Assembly (NCBI RefSeq): GCF_004795015.1
Contig: NZ_SSBI01000034.1
Span: 1-64,000 of the forward strand
Reading direction: 5' to 3'
Source: Streptomyces sp. A1277
Lineage (GTDB): Bacteria; Actinomycetota; Actinomycetes; Streptomycetales; Streptomycetaceae
Length of the DNA: 64,000 nt
Shown: positions 46,678 through 55,213 of the stretch, piece after piece
Numbering within the stretch: position 1 is the stretch's first letter
Layout of the letters: each line of letters opens with the position of its first letter
The notes under the pieces: generated by a model
Told to the model about the DNA's origin: nothing
What the model saw: only the letters and a program-made list of their open reading frames with translations
The model's database searches: none
Program-made: the position numbers and the translations under genes

Positions 46678-47622
46678 TTAGGGGATTTGGGTAATTTGTC
46701 CTGATGTTGCGGTGGATGAGGCAAGGGAGTCCAACGTTCTCTTGTTCACCTCCCGTTCGGTGGCCGCCGCAACGAACTCATCGACGTGCTCCTGACCAAC
46801 CAGATGCTGCACCGCAGCGATTGTGGCCGCCGGCAGGGAGACCGGACCCCGCCCGCCGCCGACAGGCGCTGCGGCGCCGGGCCCGTCCGGCGCGAGGTGG
46901 TACTCCAGATGCCGGGTGGCGAACAACCTCATCGCCCGCGCCAGTTCGGCGTCCACGGTCTGCTGGGCGAGCGGACGCAGCCGACGCACCATCGAAGCCG
47001 CATCGGCCGCATCCGCGTCGGTCGGCGGACGGTGGCCGAGGTACCGGGCGAAGACGTGCTCGGTGGTGAACTCCAGGAACCGGCCGGCTATCTGCTCGAC
47101 CTGTCCGCGAAGCTCCCTCAGCTGCCCGGAGATTGCCGGGAGCGGCACGCCGGCCGCGTACAACTCGACTGCGACCGCCAGCTCTTGTGGACTCGGCACG
47201 AGGAATTCGTCGTCGCGCCCCGGGACCGGTTCGAGGATGCCCAGCTCCACCGCTTCGGCGACGGCCTGCTCGTCGGCGTTACCGCCGAATTTATCGGCGA
47301 GTCCGGCAAGGGTGATGCGGTCGGCCCGCTCGTCGGTCCACGGGCCGTGCACCTCGGCGACGAGCCCGAGCACCCCTCCGAGGCCCCGACCCGTGTCCCA
47401 CGCGTCGAGCAACTCCTTGATGCTGGCCAGGGTGTAGCCACGGTCCAGCAGATCGGCGATCTGCCGGAGCCGGGCGAGATGGGTGCCCCGGTACACATTG
47501 GCCCGGCCCCGCCGCTCCGGCGTCGGCAGCAGCCCCCGGTCCTGGTAGGCGCGGATCGTGCGTACCGTGGCGCCGCTGGCATGCGCCAGGTCCTCGATCC
47601 GGTACTCGCCGGCCCCGCTCAC
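46678..47622 (-). CDS. MerR-family transcriptional regulator
   Basis: A 314-residue regulator with an N-terminal MerR winged helix (YRIEDLAHASGATVRTIRAYQDRGLLP). A long helical C-terminal region of about 200 residues follows instead of a short metal-binding tail. No conserved Cys cluster for metal sensing is seen, so it more likely senses an organic ligand or a stress. GTG at 47622 overlaps the stop of the upstream hydrolase/SDR gene (GTGA), so they form an operon and the regulator may control it. Confidence 0.88.
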   Translation of the reverse strand: MSGAGEYRIEDLAHASGATVRTIRAYQDRGLLPTPERRGRANVYRGTHLARLRQIADLLDRGYTLASIKELLDAWDTGRGLGGVLGLVAEVHGPWTDERADRITLAGLADKFGGNADEQAVAEAVELGILEPVPGRDDEFLVPSPQELAVAVELYAAGVPLPAISGQLRELRGQVEQIAGRFLEFTTEHVFARYLGHRPPTDADAADAASMVRRLRPLAQQTVDAELARAMRLFATRHLEYHLAPDGPGAAAPVGGGRGPVSLPAATIAAVQHLVGQEHVDEFVAAATEREVNKRTLDSLASSTATSGQITQIP

Positions 47623-49397
47623 AGCGGCGGCTTCAGCCGGGCGAGGCCGCGCAGCGCGCCCGGGCCGACCCGGGACAGGAAACGCGCCGCATGGGACTCC
47701 GGCGTCACCGGAACCACGGCCTGGTTGCGCACGACCGCCCGGAGCACCGCGGCGGCGACCTTCTCCGGCGGGTAGTTCCGTCGGCCGTACAGCTTGCCTG
47801 CCCTCTGGCGGAGCCGCTGCTCCTCCTCCGCGTCCGTGCCCACGAAGCGTGCCGTGGACGTGATGCCGGTGTTGACGATCCCGGGGCAGATCGCGCTGAC
47901 GCCGATCGACTTCTCGGCGAGCTCGGCGCGCAGACACTCGCTGAGCATCAGGACCGCGGCCTTCGACGTGTTGTACGCGGGCAGTGCGCGGGACGGCTGG
48001 AACGCCGCCGCAGACGAGGTGTTGACGATGTGCCCGCCCTGGCCGCGCTCGGCCATCTGCCGGCCGAAGAGCCGGCAGCCGTGGATGACGCCCCACAGGT
48101 TCACGTCGAGGACGTTCTTCCAGTCCTCGGTGGTCGTGTCCAGGAACGGCCCGGAGAGCCCTATGCCCGCGTTGTTGACCAGGACGTCCACCACGCCGTA
48201 CTCGGCGGCGACCCGCGCGGCGAGCTTCTCCATGGCCTGCTCGTCGCTCACGTCGACCGCTTCGGCCCAGGCGGCCGGGGCACCGGCCTGCCGCGCCGAC
48301 TCGGCGGTCCGCTCGGCGCCCTCCGCGTCCCGGTCGACGGCCACCACCCGGGCGCCCGCCTCGGCGAAGGCCAGTGCTGTGGCCCGACCGATCCCGCCCG
48401 CTGCCCCTGTCACCAGCACGAGCCGGCCGCCGAACCGCTCCGCGTGCGGTCCCTTCGCACCGGCTTCCACCGGGACCCCGGCCTCCCGGGCCGACTCGGT
48501 CGCCGTGACGAACTCCCCGACCCAAGAGGCGATCCGGTCCGGCCTGGTGCGCGGGACCCAGTGCTTGGCCGGGAGCGAGCGGCGGATCAACTGCGGCACC
48601 CAGGCGTCGAGATCGTCGTAGAGCTGCTCGGAGAGGAACGCGTCCCCGGTCGGCGTGATCAGCTGGACCGGCACATGCGCGTACGCGTCGGTGCGCGGCC
48701 GGCGCAGCCGGGCGCGGACGTTGTCGCGGTAGAGCCAGGCCCCGTGCGCCGCGTCATGGGGCAGCGAGGGCGTCGGGTAGTCGCCCGGCGGCACCTTCTC
48801 CAGCCGCTCCAGAATGCCGGGCCACCGCTTGCCGAGCGGCCCGCGCCAGGCCAGCTCCGGCAGGACCGGGGTGTGCAGCAGATACACGTACCAGGACTTG
48901 GCGCCCTGCCCGAGGAGCTGACCGGCCCGGCGCGGGGTGGGCCGGGCCATCCGCTGCTTGATCCAGTGGCCGAAGTGGTCCAGGGAGGGGCCGGACACCG
49001 AGGTGAAGGAGGCGATCCGGCCCTCCGTACGGCTGACCGTCGCGAACTCCCAGGACTGCACCGAACCCCAGTCGTGCCCGACGAGGTGCACCGGCCGGTC
49101 GGGGCTCACCGCATCGGCCACGGCCAGGAAGTCGTCGGTCAGCTTCTCCAGCGTGAAACCGCCGCGCAGCGGTTTGGGCGCCGTCGATCCGCCGTGGCCG
49201 CGTACGTCGTACAGCACGACGTGCCAGTCCTCGGCGAGCCGGACGGCGACCTCCGTCCAAACCTCCTTGCTGTCCGGATATCCGTGCACGAGCAGGACCG
49301 TCGGTCGCGCCGCGTCCCCCAGCTCGACCACGCACAGCTCGATACCGCCCGTGGCCACCCGGCGCTCGCGCGCCCCCGGCACATCGCGCAGATTCAC
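47619..49397 (-). CDS. Epoxide-hydrolase-like / short-chain dehydrogenase fusion
   Basis: A 592-residue two-domain enzyme. The N-terminal alpha/beta hydrolase (about 15-290) has HGYPDS and VGHDWGS, where Asp is the nucleophile as in epoxide hydrolases and haloalkane dehalogenases. The C-terminal SDR (about 320-590) has the NAD(P)-binding VTGAAGGIG, NNAG and catalytic YNTSK. Such fusions occur in actinobacteria with unknown substrates. GTG at 49397 is chosen for the nearby GAGGGTGG; the frame is open further upstream. Confidence 0.88.
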   Translation of the reverse strand: MNLRDVPGARERRVATGGIELCVVELGDAARPTVLLVHGYPDSKEVWTEVAVRLAEDWHVVLYDVRGHGGSTAPKPLRGGFTLEKLTDDFLAVADAVSPDRPVHLVGHDWGSVQSWEFATVSRTEGRIASFTSVSGPSLDHFGHWIKQRMARPTPRRAGQLLGQGAKSWYVYLLHTPVLPELAWRGPLGKRWPGILERLEKVPPGDYPTPSLPHDAAHGAWLYRDNVRARLRRPRTDAYAHVPVQLITPTGDAFLSEQLYDDLDAWVPQLIRRSLPAKHWVPRTRPDRIASWVGEFVTATESAREAGVPVEAGAKGPHAERFGGRLVLVTGAAGGIGRATALAFAEAGARVVAVDRDAEGAERTAESARQAGAPAAWAEAVDVSDEQAMEKLAARVAAEYGVVDVLVNNAGIGLSGPFLDTTTEDWKNVLDVNLWGVIHGCRLFGRQMAERGQGGHIVNTSSAAAFQPSRALPAYNTSKAAVLMLSECLRAELAEKSIGVSAICPGIVNTGITSTARFVGTDAEEEQRLRQRAGKLYGRRNYPPEKVAAAVLRAVVRNQAVVPVTPESHAARFLSRVGPGALRGLARLKPPL

Positions 49398-49560
49398 GAC
49401 GCCACCCTCTTTCCGGACTCCCCCGTGCCCGCAGGCCGTTCGTACTTCACTCGCGAGGCCATGCCACCGTCCGTTCCCTGCCGTGTGCGGTACGTGCCCG
49501 TAACGTGACACTGATGAATGTGACAATGAACGGCGACTGCGTCAAGGGGTGTGCACACCC

Positions 49561-49569
49561 TGTGGACAA
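49561..49569. promoter_or_regulatory. DnaA-box-like 9-mer
   Basis: TGTGGACAA, the complement of TTGTCCACA, lies in the 323-bp non-coding gap 49398-49720 between the divergent fusion gene and the ABC operon. Apart from this box and a near-repeat of GTCTGACG around 49656-49685, I see no gene or strong structure in the gap. Confidence 0.45.
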
Positions 49570-49720
49570 CCCTCTGTGGGCGTGAGTCCCGGCCACTGCC
49601 CGGGGCCGTGCTGTAGTCCTTCGTGAGGTCCCCTTACGGGTTCCCTACAACTCGAGTCTGACGTCGAACCAACCGTCAGGTCTGACGACCGCTGTGGTCC
49701 GCGCCACTAACGTCGATCCT

Positions 49721-50779
49721 GTGAATGTCATCGCTGCCGAAGGTCTGAGTAAGCGGTTCCCCCGGGTGACCGCGCTTGACCGGCTCTCCTTGGACATCGG
49801 ACCGGGTGTGACCGGTCTGGTGGGTGCCAACGGAGCCGGCAAGTCCACGTTGATCAAGATCCTGCTGGGTCTGTCCCCCGCGACCGAGGGCCGGGCCGCG
49901 GTGCTCGGGCTCGACGTGTCGACCAGCGGGGCCGCCATCCGGGAACGGGTCGGCTACATGCCGGAGCACGACTGCCTGCCACCCGACGTCTCGGCCACCG
50001 AGTTCGTCGTCCACATGGCGCGCATGTCCGGGCTGCCGCCGACCGCCGCCCGCGAGCGCACCGCCGACACACTGCGCCACGTCGGCCTGTACGAGGAGCG
50101 CTACCGCCCCATCGGCGGCTACTCGACCGGCATGAAGCAGCGCGTGAAGCTGGCCCAGGCCCTGGTGCACGACCCTCAGCTGGTCCTCCTGGACGAGCCG
50201 ACCAACGGCCTCGACCCGGTCGGGCGCGACGAGATGCTCGGCCTGATCCGCCGGATCCACACCGACTTCGGCATCTCGGTACTGGTCACCTCGCACCTGC
50301 TCGGCGAGCTGGAACGCACCTGCGACCACGTCGTCGTCATCGACGGCGGAACGCTGCTGCGCTCCAGCTCCACCAGCGACTTCACGCAGACCACCACGAC
50401 CCTCGCGGTCGAGGTCACCGACAGCGACGCCCATCCCCACGGCACCGACGCCCTGCGCCGTACCCTCACCGAGGCAGGCGTCAAACTCGTCGGCCTGGAC
50501 GGGCTGGACACGCAGGGGCTGCCCGGCGCCGGCCACATCCTGCTGATCGAGGCCACCGGCGAGGAGACCTACGACCTGGTCCGCGACAGCGTCGCCGGGC
50601 TCGGACTCGGCCTCGTGCGGATGGAACAGCGCCGCCACCACATCGCCGAGGTGTTCCACGACGACGAGGCAGCCGCGGCGCGGACCGCGGCGGTGCCGGC
50701 CTCGGTCGTGCCGCAGAGCGGCCCCCTACAGCACAGCGGAACCGTCCAGCAGAAGGGGAGCGGTCGCGATGAGCACTGA
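49721..50779 (+). CDS. ABC transporter ATPase (first of the operon)
   Basis: A 352-residue ATPase: Walker A GANGAGKST, signature STGMKQRVKLAQA, Walker B LVLLDEPTNGLDP. A C-terminal extension with a Gln/Pro-rich tail follows. GTG at 49721 is preferred for family alignment, though no clear ribosome-binding site is seen; a GTG at 49694 is in frame. First of four genes with two ATPases and two permeases, of the ABC-2 (DrrAB-like) exporter type. Substrate unknown. Confidence 0.88.
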   Translation: MNVIAAEGLSKRFPRVTALDRLSLDIGPGVTGLVGANGAGKSTLIKILLGLSPATEGRAAVLGLDVSTSGAAIRERVGYMPEHDCLPPDVSATEFVVHMARMSGLPPTAARERTADTLRHVGLYEERYRPIGGYSTGMKQRVKLAQALVHDPQLVLLDEPTNGLDPVGRDEMLGLIRRIHTDFGISVLVTSHLLGELERTCDHVVVIDGGTLLRSSSTSDFTQTTTTLAVEVTDSDAHPHGTDALRRTLTEAGVKLVGLDGLDTQGLPGAGHILLIEATGEETYDLVRDSVAGLGLGLVRMEQRRHHIAEVFHDDEAAAARTAAVPASVVPQSGPLQHSGTVQQKGSGRDEH

Positions 50780-51677
50780 GACCGGCGCCGCGACCGGGAG
50801 CGACGCCTCCCGGATCCACAACATCGGCTACCGCACTTACGACGGCGCGCGCCTGGGCCGTGCCTACGCCCGCCGCTCGCTGTACTCGCAGACCCTGCGC
50901 GGCTCCTTCGGACTCGGCCGCTCGGCCAAGTCCAAGGTGCTGCCCACGCTGCTGTTCGGCGTGATGTGTCTGGTGGCGGCGATCATCGTGGCGGTCGCCC
51001 TCGCCACCCCCGACACGACGAAGCTGCCCATCAAGTACACGTCGTTCGCGATCTACCTGCAGGCCGTCATCGGCCTCTTCATCGCCGCGCAGGCGCCGCA
51101 GGCGGTCTCCCGGGACCTCCGGTTCAAGACCGTGCCGCTGTACTTCTCGCGGCCGATCGAGCACGGCGACTACGTCCTCGCCAAGTTCGCCGCCATGGCC
51201 TCCGCGCTCTTCGTACTGACCGGGGTGCCGGTCGTGATCCTCTACATCGGCGCGCTGCTGGGGAAGTTCGACTTCGCGGACCAGACCGAGTGGTTCGCCC
51301 AGGGGATGGTCTCGGTGGCGCTGCTGTCCGTGCTCTTCGCCGGTCTCGGCCTGGTGATGGCCGCGCTCACCCCGCGCCGCGGCTTCGGCGTCGCCGCCGT
51401 CATCGCGCTGCTGACCATCACGTACGGCGCGGTCTCCACCGTCCAGGGCATCGCCTGGTCGACCGGCTCCGAAGGCGCGGTGAAGTGGCTGGGGCTGTTC
51501 TCCCCGATCACGCTGATCGACGGGGTGCAGACCGCGTTCCTCGGGGCATCCTCGGCCTTCCCGGGCGGGAACGGCCCGAGTGCCGGTGCCGGCGTCGTCT
51601 ATCTGCTCGTTGTCCTCGCGCTCGTCGCCGGCTCGTACGCCGTACTGATGCGCCGCTACCGGAAGGTCGGCCTGTGA
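50769..51677 (+). CDS. ABC-2 type permease
   Basis: A 302-residue membrane protein with six predicted helices. After a basic cytoplasmic start (YRTYDGARLGRAYARRS) come hydrophobic segments beginning near 58, 92 and 135. It contains the ABC-2 hallmark of a central FAGLGLVMAALTPRR-type helix end. GGGGAG precedes the ATG. Overlaps the first ATPase gene by 11 bases and the following ATPase gene by 4. Confidence 0.88.
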   Translation: MSTETGAATGSDASRIHNIGYRTYDGARLGRAYARRSLYSQTLRGSFGLGRSAKSKVLPTLLFGVMCLVAAIIVAVALATPDTTKLPIKYTSFAIYLQAVIGLFIAAQAPQAVSRDLRFKTVPLYFSRPIEHGDYVLAKFAAMASALFVLTGVPVVILYIGALLGKFDFADQTEWFAQGMVSVALLSVLFAGLGLVMAALTPRRGFGVAAVIALLTITYGAVSTVQGIAWSTGSEGAVKWLGLFSPITLIDGVQTAFLGASSAFPGGNGPSAGAGVVYLLVVLALVAGSYAVLMRRYRKVGL

Positions 51678-52585
51678 CCACCATCGAGATCGACCACACC
51701 TCCCGCTGGTTCGGCAACGTGGTCGCCGTCAACGACGTGAGCATGACCGTGGGCCCGGGCGTCACCGGTCTGCTCGGTCCCAACGGCGCAGGCAAGTCGA
51801 CGCTGATCAACATGATGGCGGGATTCCTCGCCCCCTCGACGGGTGCGGTCACGCTGGACGGCAAGGCGATCTGGCGCAACGAGGCGGTGTACCGGCAGAT
51901 CGGCATCGTGCCGGAGCGGGAAGGCATGTACGACTTCCTCACCGGCCGCGAGTTCGTGGTGGCCAACGCCGAACTGCACGGGCTGGGCGACGCCGAGGCG
52001 GCCGCCGCCCTGGCCACGGTCCAGATGGAGTACGCGCAGGACCGCAAGATCTCGACGTACAGCAAGGGCATGCGCCAGCGCGTGAAGATGGCGTCCGCGC
52101 TGGTCCACAACCCGTCCGTGCTGCTGCTCGACGAGCCGTTCAACGGGATGGATCCGCGTCAGCGGATGCAGCTGATGGAACTGCTGCGGCGGATGGGCGC
52201 GGAGGGCCGGACGGTCCTCTTCTCCTCGCACATCCTCGAAGAGGTCGAACAGCTCGCCTCGCACATCGAGGTGATCGTCGCCGGACGGCACGCGGCGTCG
52301 GGTGACTTCCGCAGGATCCGCCGGCTGATGACGGACCGTCCGCACCGCTACCTCGTACGGTCCAGCGACGACCGGGCCCTGGCCGCCGCGCTCATCGCCG
52401 ACCCGTCGACGGCCGGGATCGAAGTGGACCTGAGCGAGAACGCTTTGCGTATCCAGGCGATCGATTTTGGCCGCTTCACCACACTGTTGCCCAGGGTCGC
52501 GCGCGAGCAGGGCATCCGCCTGCTGACCGTTTCACCCTCCGACGAGTCCCTCGAATCGGTCTTTTCCTATCTCGTAGCGGCCTGA
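51674..52585 (+). CDS. ABC transporter ATPase (second of the operon)
   Basis: A 303-residue ATPase: Walker A GPNGAGKST, signature YSKGMRQRVKMAS, Walker B LLLDEPFNGMDP, H-loop SSHILEE. A GTG start overlaps the permease stop (GTGA). It differs enough from the first ATPase to suggest that two heterologous pairs, or one heteromeric exporter, are built from the operon. Confidence 0.92.
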   Translation: MTTIEIDHTSRWFGNVVAVNDVSMTVGPGVTGLLGPNGAGKSTLINMMAGFLAPSTGAVTLDGKAIWRNEAVYRQIGIVPEREGMYDFLTGREFVVANAELHGLGDAEAAAALATVQMEYAQDRKISTYSKGMRQRVKMASALVHNPSVLLLDEPFNGMDPRQRMQLMELLRRMGAEGRTVLFSSHILEEVEQLASHIEVIVAGRHAASGDFRRIRRLMTDRPHRYLVRSSDDRALAAALIADPSTAGIEVDLSENALRIQAIDFGRFTTLLPRVAREQGIRLLTVSPSDESLESVFSYLVAA

Positions 52586-52608
52586 GGCCGACAAGGAGCT
52601 GTGACGTC

Positions 52609-53328
52609 ATGTACGACCCCACAGTCGCCCGGCTCACCTACCGGGCGCTGCTCGGCCGGCGCCGGGCCGCCATCCTCTTCGTCCTGCCCGCACTCCTGAT
52701 CGTCATCGCGGTGGCGGTACGGGGGTTCGCCGGGGCCGACGACCAGATGACCTCGGACGTGCTGAGCGGATTCGCCATCGCCACCATGGTGCCGCTGATC
52801 GGCGTCATCGCCGGTACGGGCGCCATCGGGCCGGAGATCGACGACGGCTCGATCGTGTACCTGCTGGCCAAGCCGGTGAGCCGCCCGACGATCATCTTCA
52901 CCAAGCTGATCGTGGCCATCGCGGTGACCATGGTCTTCTCGGCGGTGCCCACCCTGCTCGCCGGCCTGATCCTCAACGGCAACGGCCAGCAGATCGCGGT
53001 GGCGTTCACCGTCGCCGCCCTGGTCGCCTCCATCGCCTACAGCGCGCTGTTCCTGCTGCTGGGCACGGTGAGCCGGCACGCGGTGGTCCTGGGTCTCGTC
53101 TACGCGCTGGTGTGGGAGGCATTCTTCGGCAGCCTGGTGCCCGGCGCGCGCACGCTCAGCGTGCAGCAGTGGTCGCTCGCGCTGGCCGAGAAGATCGGCG
53201 GCAACGGCACGATCACTTCGGACGTGGGACTGCCGCTCGCCACCATCCTGCTCGTGGTGGTCACCGTGGTGGCGACCTGGTACGCCGGGCAGAAGCTGCG
53301 CACCCTGAAGCTCGCCGGCGAGGAGTGA
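52609..53328 (+). CDS. ABC-2 type permease
   Basis: A 239-residue permease with a short basic N-terminus (RALLGRRRA) and about six hydrophobic segments. The GPEIDDGSIVYLLAKPVSR loop is typical of ABC-2 permeases that act with the preceding ATPase. AAGGAG precedes the ATG. It is the last gene before a very strong terminator. Confidence 0.9.
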   Translation: MYDPTVARLTYRALLGRRRAAILFVLPALLIVIAVAVRGFAGADDQMTSDVLSGFAIATMVPLIGVIAGTGAIGPEIDDGSIVYLLAKPVSRPTIIFTKLIVAIAVTMVFSAVPTLLAGLILNGNGQQIAVAFTVAALVASIAYSALFLLLGTVSRHAVVLGLVYALVWEAFFGSLVPGARTLSVQQWSLALAEKIGGNGTITSDVGLPLATILLVVVTVVATWYAGQKLRTLKLAGEE

Positions 53329-53340
53329 GCCCGAACCCTT

Positions 53341-53389
53341 CCGACATGCGGCAGCCCCCGGCCCTCGGCCGGGGGCTGCCGCATGTCGG
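53341..53389 (+). terminator. Strong terminator after the ABC operon
   Basis: A perfect 23-bp stem (53341-53363 with 53367-53389) and 3-base loop starts 12 bases after the permease stop. The stem core is CAGCCCCCGGCC with its complement. One of the strongest hairpins in the window. Confidence 0.92.
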
Positions 53390-53619
53390 ACAGTCTTACG
53401 CGTAACTGTACGGTTATCGGTGCGTTGTTCACGGTGCGTGGAGGCAACTGGAATCCGTGGCGTCGTAGCGTTCGTGAAATATGGGATGGCCGATGCGGCG
53501 AGGAATCATCCGCCGGTCGGTTCTTTGAGTGAGTGGCAACCGTGAGCGTCCTCCGCCCCTGAAGCCCGGGGAGAGGGCTGTCCATTCCCCCGTAGCTTTC
53601 ACGAACGGAAGGCATGTTC

Positions 53620-54312
53620 ATGTCAACGGAAGTAGCCCTACTCGAATCCCGCGCGCTGCGCGTCGAACAGATGGGGCGCGTCGACGTCCTGGACAAGGTG
53701 AAGTGCCTTGTCATGCTCCCGGATGGAATTCACGTTCGCACAGAGGACGTGGCTCGTTACTTCGAAGTATCCACAGAGGCCGTCAAAAAGGTGACCCAGC
53801 GCCATCGGGCCGAGCTGGGAGAGAACGGCCTCCGGCTGATCCGAGGCTCTGAACTGGTCGCTTTCAATAGGGACATGTTGTCCCTATTGGATGCTGGACA
53901 AGGGAAAAGTTATCCACAGGCCCATGCCCAGCTGACGCTCTACACCCGCCGGACCGTCCTCAACGTCGCGATGCTTCTTCGCGACAGTGACGTAGCCCGG
54001 TGCGTGCGTACGTATCTGCTCGACGCCGAGCAGGACCTGCGCGCGGGGTACGCGTCGCTCGAACACCGCGTCACCCGGGTCGAGAATCACCTGGCGGGTG
54101 TGGGCACCGCGCTCCAGGAATTGGGGCCGGTCCTCAGCCGGATGTCGCACCGGCTCGACAGCCTCGACCGGAGGCTGGAGGCCACCCATCAGGTCGTCGG
54201 CGCCATGAGTGTGCGGCTGGGCGGGGTCTCCGAGGACGTCGTCCGGCTCGACGGCCGCATGGACGCGCTCGCCCGCAATCTGAAGGAGCTGAACCGCCGC
54301 AACAAGCGCTGA
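53620..54312 (+). CDS. Helix-turn-helix / coiled-coil protein of unknown function
   Basis: A 230-residue protein. Residues about 30-85 (VRTEDVARYFEVSTEAVKKVTQRH) look like a helix-turn-helix of the phage Rha/antirepressor kind; about 130-230 form a heptad-rich coiled coil (LEHRVTRVENHLAGVGTALQEL ... RLDGRMDALARNLKEL). It may bind DNA and oligomerise. ATG at 53620 has GGAAGG at proper spacing; the ATG at 53614 is too close. The 290-bp gap before it contains no gene. A TTATCCACA 9-mer lies inside the gene at 53910-53918. Confidence 0.8.
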   Translation: MSTEVALLESRALRVEQMGRVDVLDKVKCLVMLPDGIHVRTEDVARYFEVSTEAVKKVTQRHRAELGENGLRLIRGSELVAFNRDMLSLLDAGQGKSYPQAHAQLTLYTRRTVLNVAMLLRDSDVARCVRTYLLDAEQDLRAGYASLEHRVTRVENHLAGVGTALQELGPVLSRMSHRLDSLDRRLEATHQVVGAMSVRLGGVSEDVVRLDGRMDALARNLKELNRRNKR

Positions 54313-54349
54313 TCCGGCCGCCGCAGGTCCAGCAGCAGGCGTAGGAAAA

Positions 54350-54385
54350 GGCTCGGGGACCGGGCGGTGCTCTGGTCCCCGAGCC
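54350..54385. terminator. Bidirectional terminator
   Basis: GGCTCGGGGACC (54350-54361) pairs perfectly with GGTCCCCGAGCC (54374-54385) around a 12-base loop. It lies between convergent genes, with an A-run just left of the stem that would serve as a T-tract for minus-strand transcripts. Confidence 0.85.
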
Positions 54386-54406
54386 GCACGGCAAGGTGAT
54401 TGTCTC

Positions 54407-55213
54407 CTAGGACTCCTGGAGCAGCCGCTCCAGCACGACCGCGATGCCGTCGTCCTCGTTCGACGCGGTGATCTCCTGGGCGACGGTCTTCAGGTCCCCG
54501 TGCGCGTTGGCCATGGCCACACCGTGGCCGGCCCAGGCGAACATGGGGATGTCGTTGGGCATGTCGCCGAAGGCGATCGTGTCCGCGGCCTTCACGCCCA
54601 GCCGGCGCGCGGCCAGCGAGAGCCCGGTGGCCTTGCTGAGGCCCAGCGGAAGGATCTCCACGACCCCGGGGCCCGCCATGACCACGTCCACCAGATTGCC
54701 GACCGCCGCCCGCGCGGCCTTGGCCAGCGCGTCGTCGTCCAGATCGGGGTGCTGTATGTAGACCTTGTTCAGCGGGGCGGCCCACAGCTCGGCCGGGTCC
54801 TGGATGAAGACGGCCGGACGCGGACCCTCCTGTACGCGGTAGCCGGGCCCGACCAGCACCTCGCCGTCGAGCCCGTCGCGGCTCGCGGCCAGCGCCAGGG
54901 GCCCGATCTCGGCCTCGACCTTGGACAGGGCGAGCCCGGCGAGCTGCCGGTCCAGCGTGAGCGAGGTCAGCAGCTTGTGCTCGCCGGCGTGGTAGACCTG
55001 CGCGCCCTGTGCGCAGACGGCCAGGCCGTCGTAGCCGAGGTCGTCCAGGATGTGCCGGGTCCACGGGGCGGCGCGGCCGGTGACGACGATGTGCGCGGCA
55101 CCGGCCGCTGCGGCGGCGGCCAGCGCCTCGCGCGTCCGTGCGGAGACGGTCTCGTCGTCACGCAGCAGGGTGCCGTCGAGGTCGGTCGCGACGAGCTTGT
55201 AGGGAAAGGTCAC
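54407..55213 (-). CDS. HAD-superfamily phosphatase, Cof type (second paralogue)
   Basis: A 268-residue HAD hydrolase with motif I DLDGTLLRDDE near residue 9, VTGR as motif II, and FGDMPNDIPMF as motif IV. It is a clear paralogue of the protein at 13065-13931, sharing these motifs and the C-terminal DDGIAVVLERLL. The GTG start overlaps the serS stop (GTGA), so it is cotranscribed with serS. Substrate unknown. Confidence 0.9.
   Translation of the reverse strand: MTFPYKLVATDLDGTLLRDDETVSARTREALAAAAAAGAAHIVVTGRAAPWTRHILDDLGYDGLAVCAQGAQVYHAGEHKLLTSLTLDRQLAGLALSKVEAEIGPLALAASRDGLDGEVLVGPGYRVQEGPRPAVFIQDPAELWAAPLNKVYIQHPDLDDDALAKAARAAVGNLVDVVMAGPGVVEILPLGLSKATGLSLAARRLGVKAADTIAFGDMPNDIPMFAWAGHGVAMANAHGDLKTVAQEITASNEDDGIAVVLERLLQES

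Noticed and set aside
47691..49508. A 605-codon plus-strand frame over the hydrolase-SDR fusion
   Set aside because: Antisense to a gene with complete catalytic motifs; Arg/Gly-rich translation.
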